Shown piece after piece: positions 9,801 to 18,775 of a stretch of 64,000 nucleotides of DNA. Source of the DNA: Synechococcales cyanobacterium GL140_1_metabinner_5_sub (GTDB taxonomy: Bacteria > Cyanobacteriota > Cyanobacteriia > Cyanobacteriales > Chamaesiphonaceae); NCBI GenBank assembly GCA_025359065.1, contig JANYHM010000007.1, positions 1-64,000 on the forward strand. Reading direction: 5' to 3'. Each line of letters opens with the position of its first letter. Position 1 is the stretch's first letter. The notes under the pieces are model-generated. The model had not been told where the DNA came from. It did no database searches and saw only the letters and a program-made list of their open reading frames with translations. The translations under genes were made by a program, and so were the position numbers.

Positions 9801-11038
9801 GACCTACGTTAATCTTGGCACCAACATCGGTCTGTACTAACTGGATTGGAGAAGTAGAGAAATTCGCTCCCACTCTGCGGATAGTGCAGCTCAGCGCCTT
9901 TGATCGACAAGGGACTCTAGATAGTCTGCAACCTCGAGATTTATTGGTTTGTAGCTACGGTTTACTACAGCAGGAAGAAGTGGGCGAAATGTTGGCTAAT
10001 GTCATGTGGGAAACCATTGTATTAGACGAAGCTCAGGCAATTAAGAACGCTGCTACCAAGCGGTCGCAGGCAGCTATGCGTCTACAGGGTAACTTCAAAC
10101 TATTGACTACCGGCACCCCGATCGAGAATCATTTGGGTGAACTATGGAACCTGTTCCAATTTATTAATCCCGGCCTGTTAGGTTCACTGGATAACTTCAA
10201 CCAGAAATTTGCCAACCCGATCGAACGTCTCCAAGAACATGATGCTCGTCTGCGTCTGAAAAAGCTAATTCAGCCCTTTATTCTCCGCCGCACCAAAGCT
10301 CAGGTATTAGCAGAGCTGCCGGCCAGGACAGAGATTGTACTCCATGTCCAGCTCAGCAAAGAAGAAAAACTATTCTACGAAGCCCTCCGCCGAGAAGCAC
10401 TAGAAAAACTTACCAGCAGCGAAGCAAATGCCGGTCAAAAACACCTGCAAGTCTTGGCCGAAATCATGCGTCTGCGTCGCGCCTGCTGTCATACCAAGTT
10501 GGTCAAACCAGAAATCAATCTGGCAAGCTCCAAACTGGAGCTGTTTGGTGAAACTGTTACCGAGTTGCTCGATAACGGTCATAAAGCCCTAGTCTTTAGT
10601 CAATTTGTGGATCACCTCAAAATTGTGCGAGCTTATTTAGACGAACAAAAAATTACCTATCAATACCTCGACGGTAGTACCCCTGCTAAAGAACGCAAGA
10701 AGCGCGTAGATGCTTTCCAAGCCGGAGAGGGTGATGTGTTCTTAATCAGCCTTAAAGCCGGGGGCACGGGCTTAAACCTCACCGCAGCAGACTATGTGAT
10801 TCACCTCGATCCTTGGTGGAACCCAGCGGTGGAAGATCAGGCTTCCGATCGGGCACACCGCATTGGACAGCTTCGACCAGTAACTATCTATCGCTTGGTG
10901 GCTAAGGATACGATCGAAGACAAAATTGTGGCCTTGCACCAACACAAGCGAGATCTGGCCAATAGTTTGCTAGAGGGCACCGAAATGAGTGGCCGCATTT
11001 CTACAGATGACCTGCTAAAGCTGATTCGAGATGCCTAG
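6830..11038 (+). CDS. SNF2-family DEAD/DEAH helicase with large N-terminal region
   Basis: The 1402-residue protein carries an SNF2 ATPase in its C-terminal third: LADDMGLGKTLQSLALIL near 969, the DEAQ box near 1066, TTGTPIENHLGELWNLFQF, and a helicase C domain with FLISLKAGGTGLNLTAADYV and DRAHRIGQ. Such proteins remodel protein-DNA complexes such as RNA polymerase. The first 830 residues are less conserved, beginning with a winged-helix-like segment and then helical repeats. Near residue 787 sits GDSAPGAADARA, the peptide encoded by the 37-base dispersed repeat. It appears spliced into a segment that otherwise reads LQEL, then AIIEWPEGEKMRI. The ATG at 6830 gives the only sensible N terminus. 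No partner genes are evident. Confidence 0.92.
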   Translation: MNGLSLPDSDRLRDTILKLYRKQTKLDQYLLRLFSVIYAPVSRTNFLTCINRVLPKDAQAFNVTSLKNHLDRLVELGMLEQSTGLGPQCHPLLAEILTRESLELAEFDRFAESIDRTMPVRTGYRGGRQFSSRNELLREVRIGLYRNDAAFVAKQLQDYESYSYDRTFNFPDLLNSVFNNPFSAEYLNQLSPELSEAVLNSIFSDSVFKLTDTSAVLEWLTKNYEAGNRSDFRRRLLIAQLLMRGRIAEANSVISTLDLSGYSLTYLGWVKFLEGDDKQAIDCFEQALNSTRKVSGKRKSFFDNVEGLIFILSLLREGSSNSLQQAEEYAGQVSKQNGHWLQNSARRLSSVFKLQLGDLSQKELITNSGIPAFPGANSLEVFILSLCLYWADKDAAKKVLPRILVPLYELSLGSEYNWLAIECLELLSRLQPRYKLATEELRREIKTATVVDAIRPQESWELSLNALTNFGVAPASDRKSSQTNRRLIWLIAYYGSNSCHLEPREQKISAKGEWSKGRPIAIKRLLKTADFDYLTEQDLRICSGIESEYMYSRYGGDTEYSFGEDSIANLVGHPLLFWADSPTIGVEVVGGEPALLVQKTEDGISIEISPRAEKAQNIVVVKETPTKLKIVKVTPEYRKISELIGKSLEVPSEAQDRVLAAIENIANLVTVHSDIGGGVSNAKMVPAIAIPHVHLLPATTGLKAALLVRPFDQAGPYFQPGLGGVSVIVEVAGERLQTQRSLLDERQLADAVIEACPTMQNWESDNSEWLISDPEACLELILELQELGDSAPGAADARAIIEWPEGEKMRIKQRAGVDSFKMRINSQQDWFEASGELQLNDDQVLDMKQLMDLLSTTSGRFIPLGDGEFLALTASFRKQLDELRTFSQKQGDHLRFHPLAGLAMQDLFEDMEDLVADQKWQDQVRRLKELPALKPTLPSTLQAELRDYQLDGFRWLSQLAHWGVGACLADDMGLGKTLQSLALILNRAAAGPTLILAPTSVCTNWIGEVEKFAPTLRIVQLSAFDRQGTLDSLQPRDLLVCSYGLLQQEEVGEMLANVMWETIVLDEAQAIKNAATKRSQAAMRLQGNFKLLTTGTPIENHLGELWNLFQFINPGLLGSLDNFNQKFANPIERLQEHDARLRLKKLIQPFILRRTKAQVLAELPARTEIVLHVQLSKEEKLFYEALRREALEKLTSSEANAGQKHLQVLAEIMRLRRACCHTKLVKPEINLASSKLELFGETVTELLDNGHKALVFSQFVDHLKIVRAYLDEQKITYQYLDGSTPAKERKKRVDAFQAGEGDVFLISLKAGGTGLNLTAADYVIHLDPWWNPAVEDQASDRAHRIGQLRPVTIYRLVAKDTIEDKIVALHQHKRDLANSLLEGTEMSGRISTDDLLKLIRDA
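9190..9226 (+). repeat. 37-bp dispersed repeat, copy 2, in frame inside the SNF2 gene
   Basis: This segment begins GGGCGATAGTGCTCC and ends TGACGCACGGGCA. It matches the reverse strand of 2103-2139 with one mismatch. It is translated in the same frame as the first copy, giving GDSAPGAADARA in both proteins. Flanking DNA is not alike, so this is insertion of a short mobile or templated sequence rather than a conserved domain. Confidence 0.85.
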
Positions 11039-11098
11039 ATAAATTTTGGCTAACATTTTGGGCAAGCTAAAAATGATTGCATCCGAAAGATCCAAATT

Positions 11099-11644
11099 AT
11101 GAAGATACTCACTACCGTTTTGGCCTTGTTAGCTGCCCTATTTACTTCTGCTCCGGCGCTTGCTAATGCGCTCCCAGAAGGTCGGCTGAAAGAGATTGTG
11201 GCCGAAGCCAAGAGTTGGCAAGGTACGCCTTATCGTTACAGTGGCGACAGCCGCAATGGTATTGACTGCTCCCATTTTGTGTATTCGATCTACAGCAAAG
11301 CAGTACCCGGTTTTGACTACCGGATGGCACGCGAATATTTCAGTGATAAGAATTTTACAGAAGCAACTTCACCGGCTGCTGGTGATTTAATTGTGTTTCC
11401 GGGCTATCGCGGCTCTTCTGATCATGTGGGCATCGTCACTGATCCCCAAGCTCTGAAGTTTATTGGTGCCCAAACTAGCACCGGGGTTGCCGAAACCAGT
11501 TTTGCAGCTAAATCTTATTGGGGTAAACGCCCTTATCGGATCATGCACCTCAAAAATTTACCAAAAAATCCTGAGGTGAAACCGCCAATCAGTTTGCCCG
11601 ATCGTCAGCCAGAGCAAGAATTGGTGTTGCCAAATAAGCGCTAA
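11099..11644 (+). CDS. Secreted NlpC/P60 family peptidoglycan hydrolase
   Basis: The 181-residue protein has a clear signal peptide (MKILTTVLALLAALFTSAPALANA) and an NlpC/P60 domain at about 28-160. The catalytic Cys lies in NGIDCSHFVYSIYSKA and the His in SSDHVGIVTD. Family members cleave D-Glu-diaminopimelate bonds in wall peptides. The tail after residue 155 is Pro-rich. The gene starts 60 bases after the SNF2 gene and is followed by a strong terminator, so it ends its transcription unit. Confidence 0.88.
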   Translation: MKILTTVLALLAALFTSAPALANALPEGRLKEIVAEAKSWQGTPYRYSGDSRNGIDCSHFVYSIYSKAVPGFDYRMAREYFSDKNFTEATSPAAGDLIVFPGYRGSSDHVGIVTDPQALKFIGAQTSTGVAETSFAAKSYWGKRPYRIMHLKNLPKNPEVKPPISLPDRQPEQELVLPNKR

Positions 11645-11708
11645 CTATAGTGGCTATCAGCAGCTAATCCACGCTTTCCAGAACAACATTGGCTACCTTT
11701 AACAAAAA

Positions 11709-11735
11709 ATGCTCTCAAATAATTTGAGAGCATTT
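11709..11735 (+). terminator. Rho-independent terminator after the NlpC/P60 gene
   Basis: AATGCTCTCAAAT and ATTTGAGAGCATT form a perfect 13-base inverted repeat with a one-base centre. It is preceded by an A run and followed by TTT, so it could work in either direction. Confidence 0.85.
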
Positions 11736-11817
11736 TCTGCTGTGACCATTCTTAGTGTTACGATCGATCACTGCCCAGACCATCAAATATTATCAGTTCA
11801 AACTAAAGTGCAGACTC

Positions 11818-13191
11818 ATGAGCAAAGCAGAAAAATTTAATTACACCTCCCCCAGCGGCTTCGACATTGAATTTTTGCCCGGAGAAAAGCGCCTAGAACA
11901 GCATTTCCTCGACATCATGCGCCGGGCATTTGAGCTATATGGCTTCACCCCGATCGAAACCCCCGCAGTGGAGCGCCTCGAAGTATTACAAGCCAAAGGT
12001 CAACAGGGCGACAACATCATCTACGGTATCTCGCCCCTAGTAGCCAACGCCGAAACCGGCGAAGCAGACAGAGCACTCAAATTCGACCAGACCGTCCCTC
12101 TCGCCGCCTACATTGCCCGTCACCTCAACGACCTCATCTTCCCCTTTGCTCGGTATCAAATGGACATGGTCTTTCGGGGCGAACGCGCCAAAGCCGGACG
12201 CTATCGTCAGTTTCGCCAGTGTGATATCGATATTGTAGGGCGCGGCAAACTCGATTTGCTCTACGATGCCCAGATGCCCGCAATTATTGCCGAAATCTTT
12301 ACCCAGCTCAACATCGGCAAGTTTCAGATCAGAATCAACAATCGCAAAATCCTCACCGGCTTCTTCACTGCCATCGGTATCGCGCCCGCACTGGCCAAAA
12401 CCTGCATCAACATCGTCGATGAACTAGACAAAATTGGCGTAGCCAAAGTGCAAGCCGAACTAGAAAAAATCGGAGCTGCTAGCCAAGCCCAACAAATCAT
12501 CGATTTCACCCAGATCAAAGGAAGCCCCGACGAAATTTTAGCCCAGCTACAGGGGATGTTTACTGAAGCTAGCGAATTCCAAACCGGTGTAGCTGAGTTG
12601 ACGACAGTAGTGGCTGGGGTACGTTCATTAGGAGTTGCTGAAGACGACTTCTGTATTGACCTGTCGATCGCCCGAGGACTGGGCTATTATACCGGCACCG
12701 TCTATGAAACCACATTATTGGGCTACGAAAGCCTGGGCAGCATTTGCTCCGGTGGCCGCTATGCCGAACTAGTGGGACTTTTTGCTGGAGAAGACCTGCC
12801 GGGAGTGGGCATCTCAATCGGTCTTACTCGCCTTATCAAAAACCTGCTCAAAGAAAAAATCGTCACCGCCCTGCCTCAATCTCCAGCTCGGGTAATGGTG
12901 CTGAACCTAGACAACCAACTGATGTCCAGCTACCTAAAACTAGCCCAACAGCTCCGCCAAGCAGGCATTGCCACCATCAACAACTTTGAAACTAGCAAAA
13001 TGGGCGACCAACTCAAAAAAGCCGAAAAGCTCGGTATTGAAATCGCCATTATTCAAGGACCGATCGAACAAGCCGAAAACCGCTGTCAAGTCAAGGTGCT
13101 CGCCACTCGTCAACAGCAAGATGTTCCAGTGGCCGAACTAGCAGCAACAATTAAAAGTTATTTAGCTGATAATTTGTCAAGCGCCAATTAA
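11818..13191 (+). CDS. hisS: Histidyl-tRNA synthetase
   Basis: The class II synthetase charges tRNA-His. Motif 2 reads VFRGERAKAGRYRQFRQCD. The histidine-binding ARGLGYYTGTVYE segment and the GGRYAELVGLFAGEDLPGVG motif are present. A C-terminal anticodon-binding domain covers about the last 95 residues. The frame is open from 11755, but MSKAEKFNYTSPSGFD at 11818 matches the family N terminus, giving 457 residues. The product is of the longer, eukaryote-like HisRS type found in many cyanobacteria. Confidence 0.93.
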   Translation: MSKAEKFNYTSPSGFDIEFLPGEKRLEQHFLDIMRRAFELYGFTPIETPAVERLEVLQAKGQQGDNIIYGISPLVANAETGEADRALKFDQTVPLAAYIARHLNDLIFPFARYQMDMVFRGERAKAGRYRQFRQCDIDIVGRGKLDLLYDAQMPAIIAEIFTQLNIGKFQIRINNRKILTGFFTAIGIAPALAKTCINIVDELDKIGVAKVQAELEKIGAASQAQQIIDFTQIKGSPDEILAQLQGMFTEASEFQTGVAELTTVVAGVRSLGVAEDDFCIDLSIARGLGYYTGTVYETTLLGYESLGSICSGGRYAELVGLFAGEDLPGVGISIGLTRLIKNLLKEKIVTALPQSPARVMVLNLDNQLMSSYLKLAQQLRQAGIATINNFETSKMGDQLKKAEKLGIEIAIIQGPIEQAENRCQVKVLATRQQQDVPVAELAATIKSYLADNLSSAN

Positions 13192-13261
13192 ATAACTATC
13201 AACTCAGTGCAATAGCCTACCATCACCACTACTAATTCTTAGCTGTCAACTGTTCAATAAC

Positions 13262-14740
13262 ATGTTCAACGTCTTCGTTCCCCTGCTCATCGCCCAAGCT
13301 ACACCCGAAATAGAACCACCCATAGCCCCAGAGCCACCGCCATCACAGTATATTATTCAAAAACAGCCTGTCCGATCGCTCCCTGGTAAATTAGATAAAA
13401 TCCCGGTATTCAATAGCAACAGTCCAGAAGTAGTTAGAAATCCGGGAATCTTACTCTCTACTTTTTCTCCCGAAGGCAAAAGTAATCGCAACCTACATTT
13501 AAACTACACTTTTAATGGGCGCTTTGATATCTTCACCCACCACATTGCCCGTCCACCGGTAGATCCAGTCATCGCTAAGCGCCAAATGAACCTAGGAGTT
13601 ATCGCCTACAATCCCGGTAACAAGCCAGTAAAGCTAGAAGTCTTGCAATCATTAAGCTACACCAGCAAAGAAGATGCCCCTTTTCAGGAGCTGCCCTCCT
13701 ATGCTGACAATGCTCACGGAGACGTTTATTCTGGCCCTGGCTCCCGCCTTGCCACAGATATTTTGCGAGGTGTTAGCGATCCATCTACAAGTATCACTAT
13801 TTCCCCAGGCCAAACCCAGGTGATTTTCAACCGGCCAATTCCTACTGGCAGCGCTCGATCGAGCTTAATGAAACTACGCAGTAACGGCGGTGTCCAAATT
13901 GCCAGCATTGCCCTATTAGACAACATCGAAACTCCCCCAGTCGTCCCAGAAATCCTCGCCCCTTTCGATATCCCCAGACCACCACCAGCGCCAATTTTAA
14001 AACCGCCCGAAGAAGCTGATTGGCTCACCGCTTTAAACAGCGCGCCTTTGGCCACGCCCCGGGACGAAGCCCCCAGCCCTCCTGGTCGCTATGGTGCCTT
14101 GATATATGGGCGAGTAGCTGGAGTATCTTTGGGGACTCGCTGGGAAGCGTTGATCACAGACAAACCGGGCGATACAAGTTTGACCATTCCCGATCGAGGT
14201 CAAGCATTTTCTTATATTCTCAATGGGGTCTATGGAGGAACTTTGGGCACGGGTCAAATTCAGACTGCATTGTTGTCAGCTCGTTATCCAGATACTGCTT
14301 TTGAAGCTCATGGCAACTACACTACTTACTATCGTTTAACGATGCCGTTGAGGAACAAAACTGGTGCTGATCAAACAGTAGTGATCAAAATGCAAACGCC
14401 AATCAAAGACGATATAAATGCTGACAAGCTGCGTTTTAACGTCATGCCCAGTACGCAAGTCGCATTTCGGGGTACGGTGCGCATTGCTTATCCTGAAGCT
14501 GACGCGGCAGAGCCAGCGGTACGTCAGGTTCATGTGGTGCAGCGCAAGGGTGAGCAGGGCAAACCACTAGTTACAATCAACATTCCGGCGGACAGCCAAA
14601 AGCTAGTAGAAATAGATTTGGTTTATCCTCCAGATGCTACGCCCCCTCAAGTCTTTACCTTGGAATCTACCGATCCGGCAACTGCTCCAGTGGCACCATC
14701 TGAGCGCCAATTACCAATTACTCCCGTGAAAACTCCATAA
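13262..14740 (+). CDS. DUF3370 domain protein, probably exported
   Basis: The 492-residue protein begins with a short hydrophobic segment (MFNVFVPLLIAQA), then a Pro-rich stretch and the PVRSLPGKLDKIPVFNSNSPE start typical of the cyanobacterial DUF3370 family. Conserved-looking pieces are SRLATDILRG, FNRPIPTGSARSSLMKLRSNGG and YGGTLGTGQIQTALLSARYP. The function of the family is unknown. The exported N terminus and beta-rich sequence suggest a periplasmic or outer-surface role. The gene converges with bciB. Confidence 0.85.
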   Translation: MFNVFVPLLIAQATPEIEPPIAPEPPPSQYIIQKQPVRSLPGKLDKIPVFNSNSPEVVRNPGILLSTFSPEGKSNRNLHLNYTFNGRFDIFTHHIARPPVDPVIAKRQMNLGVIAYNPGNKPVKLEVLQSLSYTSKEDAPFQELPSYADNAHGDVYSGPGSRLATDILRGVSDPSTSITISPGQTQVIFNRPIPTGSARSSLMKLRSNGGVQIASIALLDNIETPPVVPEILAPFDIPRPPPAPILKPPEEADWLTALNSAPLATPRDEAPSPPGRYGALIYGRVAGVSLGTRWEALITDKPGDTSLTIPDRGQAFSYILNGVYGGTLGTGQIQTALLSARYPDTAFEAHGNYTTYYRLTMPLRNKTGADQTVVIKMQTPIKDDINADKLRFNVMPSTQVAFRGTVRIAYPEADAAEPAVRQVHVVQRKGEQGKPLVTINIPADSQKLVEIDLVYPPDATPPQVFTLESTDPATAPVAPSERQLPITPVKTP

Positions 14741-14782
14741 TGCTAATCAAACTGTAAGCAAAACTCGCCATCTAAATCCTGA

Positions 14783-15985
14783 TTACTTCTCGGGTAATTT
14801 ATATCGATCGACAATTTTCTTGGCAAACTCTGGCACATGAGCCGCTAGCTTCTGAGGATAGTTACGTTTAACGTACAAATAGTTCCGAGTAAAATGCGAA
14901 TCGATCGAGAACCGGGCATATTCCAAACCCTTCGGACCAATTTGCTTAATGGCCACTCCCAAAACCTTAGCTATCCACATCGGCAAAGTCATCGCCTGAT
15001 CGTAGGCGGCGATCCCTTGCTGCACGGCTTCTTGACGTTTTCCTTGGGAGTTAACTGGCTGAGTCTCTAATAAGCCCTGGACAAGATCAAGCATTTCTTG
15101 GCCTCGATCATTCCGCACTACAATCCACTGCCAGCCAAAGGGCGCACCCATGTAGCCCACCACTAAGTCGGCGAGGGAATTCACGTAATCAAAACAGCTC
15201 AGACAAGAAGGTGCAAAGACATCTTTTAGCTCTTTGGTATTCAGACCAAAGAAGGGTACTAATTCGGTAGAGCCATCTTCGTGCTTAAAATGCACGTTAA
15301 AATCCTGCATAAACTCGTAGTAGACCACGGTGGCAGGCGATCGACTAGTAGTATCCAAAAACTTTTGTAAACCAGCACGGCTGACGTTATCAGTACAAGG
15401 AGTCCCCAACACATAGAGCTTTTCAATGCCTAGCTCTTTTTCTACGGCGCGCAGAGCCTGGATCTGACAACCAACACCGATCACCAACAATTTCTTCATT
15501 CCCGACTGGGAAACCTGCTCTAACACCGACAAATTCGGCGACAAAGTCGGTTTGTTGACTTTAGCGGCCAAAATTTCTTCTCGGTTGCGGGCAATAATCG
15601 GCTGAGGTTTAAATCGATCTTCCGGGCTATTTTGGACACAGACTACTCCTTCCACCAAACCTTTTTCTAACATCTCAATGGCGATCGTGCTGACAATGCC
15701 TGTCCACTGAGCACCGGGAATTGGCTCAATCTTACGGGCAGCCATCATATCGTTATGAACCCCAAAGTACAGGTCATCCTCTTGCTCTAAATCCCGACTC
15801 CGCCCGTGGGTCTGGGTTTCTAGCTCTGGGATCTGCTGGTTCAAAAAAGCACAGGCTTCTTTGACATAATGAATATAGTAGGTGTCACAGAGTCCACATT
15901 CGCTGCAAAGCTCCAGAGCGGGGCGGCGGCTGGTGGCCTTGAGTCCTTTAGATTTGAGGTGCTTGGGAGAGTTGGTCGCGGTCAT
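14783..15985 (-). CDS. bciB: F420-type ferredoxin 8-vinyl reductase (BciB / slr1923 type)
   Basis: This iron-sulfur flavoprotein of the FrhB/FdhB family reduces the 8-vinyl group of divinyl (proto)chlorophyllide in chlorophyll synthesis. Relatives act on 7-hydroxymethyl chlorophyll. Cys ligands are seen at ELCSECGLCDTYY, GTPCTDN and APSCLSCFDY. The VIGVGCQIQALRAVEKELG segment is conserved. The frame extends to a TTG at 16015, but MTATNSPKHLKSKGL at 15985 is the first ATG and is preferred, giving 400 residues. The protein is a cyanobacterial marker in this window. Confidence 0.88.
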   Translation of the reverse strand: MTATNSPKHLKSKGLKATSRRPALELCSECGLCDTYYIHYVKEACAFLNQQIPELETQTHGRSRDLEQEDDLYFGVHNDMMAARKIEPIPGAQWTGIVSTIAIEMLEKGLVEGVVCVQNSPEDRFKPQPIIARNREEILAAKVNKPTLSPNLSVLEQVSQSGMKKLLVIGVGCQIQALRAVEKELGIEKLYVLGTPCTDNVSRAGLQKFLDTTSRSPATVVYYEFMQDFNVHFKHEDGSTELVPFFGLNTKELKDVFAPSCLSCFDYVNSLADLVVGYMGAPFGWQWIVVRNDRGQEMLDLVQGLLETQPVNSQGKRQEAVQQGIAAYDQAMTLPMWIAKVLGVAIKQIGPKGLEYARFSIDSHFTRNYLYVKRNYPQKLAAHVPEFAKKIVDRYKLPEK

Positions 15986-16138
15986 GAGCTGTGTTGGTTT
16001 CGCCAGGTCTGACAATTCTACCAGGAAAGTCAGAACCTGGTTCTCAAATCAGCTCTGAGCAATTGATCACTATTTCTTATAAGAACAAATGTCATGAGGA
16101 GATGATTGCAGGCTGTCGTCAGCCACTTGCAAAATTAT

Positions 16139-16366
16139 TTACATGCCCCAGTACTCAGGCTTAATGAAATCTTCCATCGCCAGCACCCAGGCTGCATGAT
16201 TAAACCCAGCAGCTACTCGCCAAATTTGTATCTGGGCTAACTGCCGATCGGCACCCCGACAAATAATCCAACGATAGCTCCAATAGCTCAAGGCCAACCA
16301 GCGCAAATAGCGACGCTTGATCCAGCGCACGGGATTCTGACGAAAAGAGTTGAATTCTGCAAGCAT
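16139..16366 (-). CDS. Small Trp/Arg-rich hypothetical protein
   Basis: The ATG at 16366 opens a 75-residue frame between ppk and bciB on the same strand. It begins MLAEFNSFRQNPVRWIKRRY and ends with MEDFIKPEYWGM. It is unusually rich in Trp and Arg and lacks a clear membrane segment. I do not recognise a family. The even composition and the lack of an overlapping gene favour a real small gene, but this is unproven. Confidence 0.5.
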   Translation of the reverse strand: MLAEFNSFRQNPVRWIKRRYLRWLALSYWSYRWIICRGADRQLAQIQIWRVAAGFNHAAWVLAMEDFIKPEYWGM

Positions 16367-16432
16367 AGATAGCTCGGGTGAAAACTTTGCGGTTATGTAA
16401 ACAATTATGCCAACAACTTAACCAAACCGCCA

Positions 16433-18553
16433 CTATTCATACATCTCCATCATGATTTTGTGAGTGCTAATAGTCTCGCCCCCAGCGGGAGCTTGGCGTT
16501 GAAGATAGCTGCCATTGCTTTGCAGCTCCCAAGACTGGCGATTATCGGCCAGCATTATTCCTAAAATCTCATGAAGATCTTTGGCAATCTCTGGGTCTTC
16601 TACCGGTACGATCGCCTCCACCCGCCGATCGAGGTTGCGGGTCATCCAGTCGGCACTGCCAATCAACACCTGCTCATTGCCACCGTTAAAGAAGTAATAG
16701 ATGCGAGAGTGCTCTAAGAAACGGCCAATGATACTCACCACTTTAATATTCTCACTCAAACCCTCGATTCCTGGCTTTAGGCAACACATTCCCCGCACAA
16801 TTAAATCTATCTTCACTCCCGCCTGAGAAGCTTGATAGAGTTGAACGATCGTGGCTGGATCTACCAAAGAATTCATTTTGGCCACAATTCTACCAGTCAG
16901 CCCTTTCTGAACATTGAGCATTTCTCGCTGAATAAAACCATTAAACTGCTCCCGAGCATTTACTGGTGACACTAGCAACTTACGATAGGCCGATTGGCGA
17001 GAGTAGCCAGTGAGGTAATTAAACAAATCAGTCAGATCTGCGCCAATCTCTGGCCGCACAGTGAACAAGCCCACGTCGGTGTATAGACGGGAAGTCTTAG
17101 CATTATAGTTACCAGTCCCAATATGTACATAGCGACGAATTTGGCTGGCTTCTCTGCGCACCACCAAAATCACCTTGGTATGAGTTTTGAGACCAACTAA
17201 CCCATAAACCACATGAACCCCAGCCTGTTCAAGCTGTCTCGCCCAAGTGATATTGTTTTGTTCATCAAAACGGGCTTTGAGTTCCACCAGTACAGCGACT
17301 TGCTTCCCTTTCTCTGCCGCCGTCATCAGAGATTTTAATAACCGAGAATCAGCACTGGTGCGATATAGGGTCATCTTAATCGCCAACACATCCGGGTCAT
17401 TGGCAGCGGTATGGATAAAACTCTCGACGGTAGCCGTGAAAGATTGATAGGGGTGATGAACCAATAAATCGCGCTCAGCAATCACTTTGAAAAAATCTTT
17501 GGTTTCTTCGTCATCATCCAAACAGCGCAAACGAGGCGGTAAGCTGGGTATCCAAGTCGGATCTTTGAGGGCTGGCAAAGATAACGAAAAAATCGCAAAC
17601 AGATCGCTCAAGCCCAGCAGGCCATCGATCGCATACACATCACTATCTTCTAGATCTAGCTCATCTTTGAGCATTGCCACAATATAGTTAGGAGTGGTGG
17701 TATGAACTTCTACTCTAACCACAGAACCACCGAGACGACGCTTGCGTAGCTCTTGCTCGATCGCCAGCAACAAATCATCAGCATCATCTTCAGCCAAAGC
17801 AATATCGGCGTTCCGAGTCACCCGAAAAGTATGGCACTCCTGAATATCCATTCCTGGAAACAGAGCATCTAAATTGTGACCAATAATCTGCTCTAAAGGA
17901 ATCCCAGTCCAATGCACCTGGCCTTCTGGCTCGCTGCTTAGCTCTGGTGGAATATTAATAAAGCGTGGCAATACCTGAGGTACCTTAACCCGAGCAAACA
18001 AATCTTCCCCAGTTTCGGGGTGCTTCATCACCACTGCTAAGCTGAGACTGAGGTTAGAAATATAGGGAAAAGGATGCCCCGGATCCACCGCTAGGGGCGT
18101 AAGTACCGGAAAAATCTGTTCTTCAAAGTAATACTGCAAATACTTGCGCTGTTCTTGATTTAGCTCAAAGTAATTCAAAATATGAATGCCTTTTTCGACC
18201 AGTAGCGGACGCAGCTCTCGCTCAAAATGCTGATATTGACGATGTAGTAATGGACGCAGCCTTTTGCCGATCGCCTCTAACTGCTGTGCCGGAGTCCGAC
18301 CATCGGGGGTTGTTTTAACCACTCCCGCCGCAATTTGCTGCTTAATGGTGGCCACCCGCACCATAAAAAACTCGTCCAGGTTCACACTAAAAATGGCCAT
18401 GAACTTGATCCGCTCCAATAGAGGAGTTCGATCATCCATTGCCTCGTGCAAAACTCGATAATTAAACTCCAACCAGCTCAGTTCGCGACTCAAATACCAA
18501 GATGGATCTTGTAAATCAAAAGGTAAACCCGTGTAAATTTCTCTAGCAGTCAT
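16433..18553 (-). CDS. ppk1: Polyphosphate kinase 1
   Basis: The enzyme polymerises the gamma phosphate of ATP into polyphosphate. The 706-residue chain shows the N-terminal RELSWLEFNYRVLHEA helix bundle and the head domain. It also carries the phospho-histidine region LVGLKTHTKVILVVRRE, RRYVHIGTGNYNAKTSRLYTDVGL, and the second catalytic His in FLEHSRIYYFFNGG. The frame opens at 18589, but MTAREIYTGLPFD at 18553 starts two bases after the stop of the small gene upstream. This spacing and family comparison favour 18553. Confidence 0.94.
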   Translation of the reverse strand: MTAREIYTGLPFDLQDPSWYLSRELSWLEFNYRVLHEAMDDRTPLLERIKFMAIFSVNLDEFFMVRVATIKQQIAAGVVKTTPDGRTPAQQLEAIGKRLRPLLHRQYQHFERELRPLLVEKGIHILNYFELNQEQRKYLQYYFEEQIFPVLTPLAVDPGHPFPYISNLSLSLAVVMKHPETGEDLFARVKVPQVLPRFINIPPELSSEPEGQVHWTGIPLEQIIGHNLDALFPGMDIQECHTFRVTRNADIALAEDDADDLLLAIEQELRKRRLGGSVVRVEVHTTTPNYIVAMLKDELDLEDSDVYAIDGLLGLSDLFAIFSLSLPALKDPTWIPSLPPRLRCLDDDEETKDFFKVIAERDLLVHHPYQSFTATVESFIHTAANDPDVLAIKMTLYRTSADSRLLKSLMTAAEKGKQVAVLVELKARFDEQNNITWARQLEQAGVHVVYGLVGLKTHTKVILVVRREASQIRRYVHIGTGNYNAKTSRLYTDVGLFTVRPEIGADLTDLFNYLTGYSRQSAYRKLLVSPVNAREQFNGFIQREMLNVQKGLTGRIVAKMNSLVDPATIVQLYQASQAGVKIDLIVRGMCCLKPGIEGLSENIKVVSIIGRFLEHSRIYYFFNGGNEQVLIGSADWMTRNLDRRVEAIVPVEDPEIAKDLHEILGIMLADNRQSWELQSNGSYLQRQAPAGGETISTHKIMMEMYE

Positions 18554-18555
18554 AC

Positions 18556-18762
18556 TCAAAACACCTGACTTTCTTGCCCTTCCCACCACCGTCCCAGCTT
18601 CATCATATCCTGATGAATATCGTCGAGACGCTCCATGTATTCTTGGGGCAACAGCTCATCTTTCTGTTCTGCTAGCTTACAGAGCCGCAGTTGAATCAAT
18701 AGCCAAGGTTTTTGGTATCCCTGGCTATCATCTAGGTATTTGCCAAAATCTGCACTTTTCAT
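18556..18762 (-). CDS. Small hypothetical protein upstream of ppk
   Basis: A 68-residue protein starts with ATG at 18762 (MKSADFGKYLDDSQGYQKPW) and has a charged helical centre (RLCKLAEQKDELLPQEYMER). Its TGA is two bases before the preferred ppk start, which suggests coupled translation. No domain is recognised. Its position makes a role linked to polyphosphate kinase possible, but nothing in the sequence proves it. Confidence 0.65.
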   Translation of the reverse strand: MKSADFGKYLDDSQGYQKPWLLIQLRLCKLAEQKDELLPQEYMERLDDIHQDMMKLGRWWEGQESQVF

Positions 18763-18775
18763 AGAAGCTCACTAA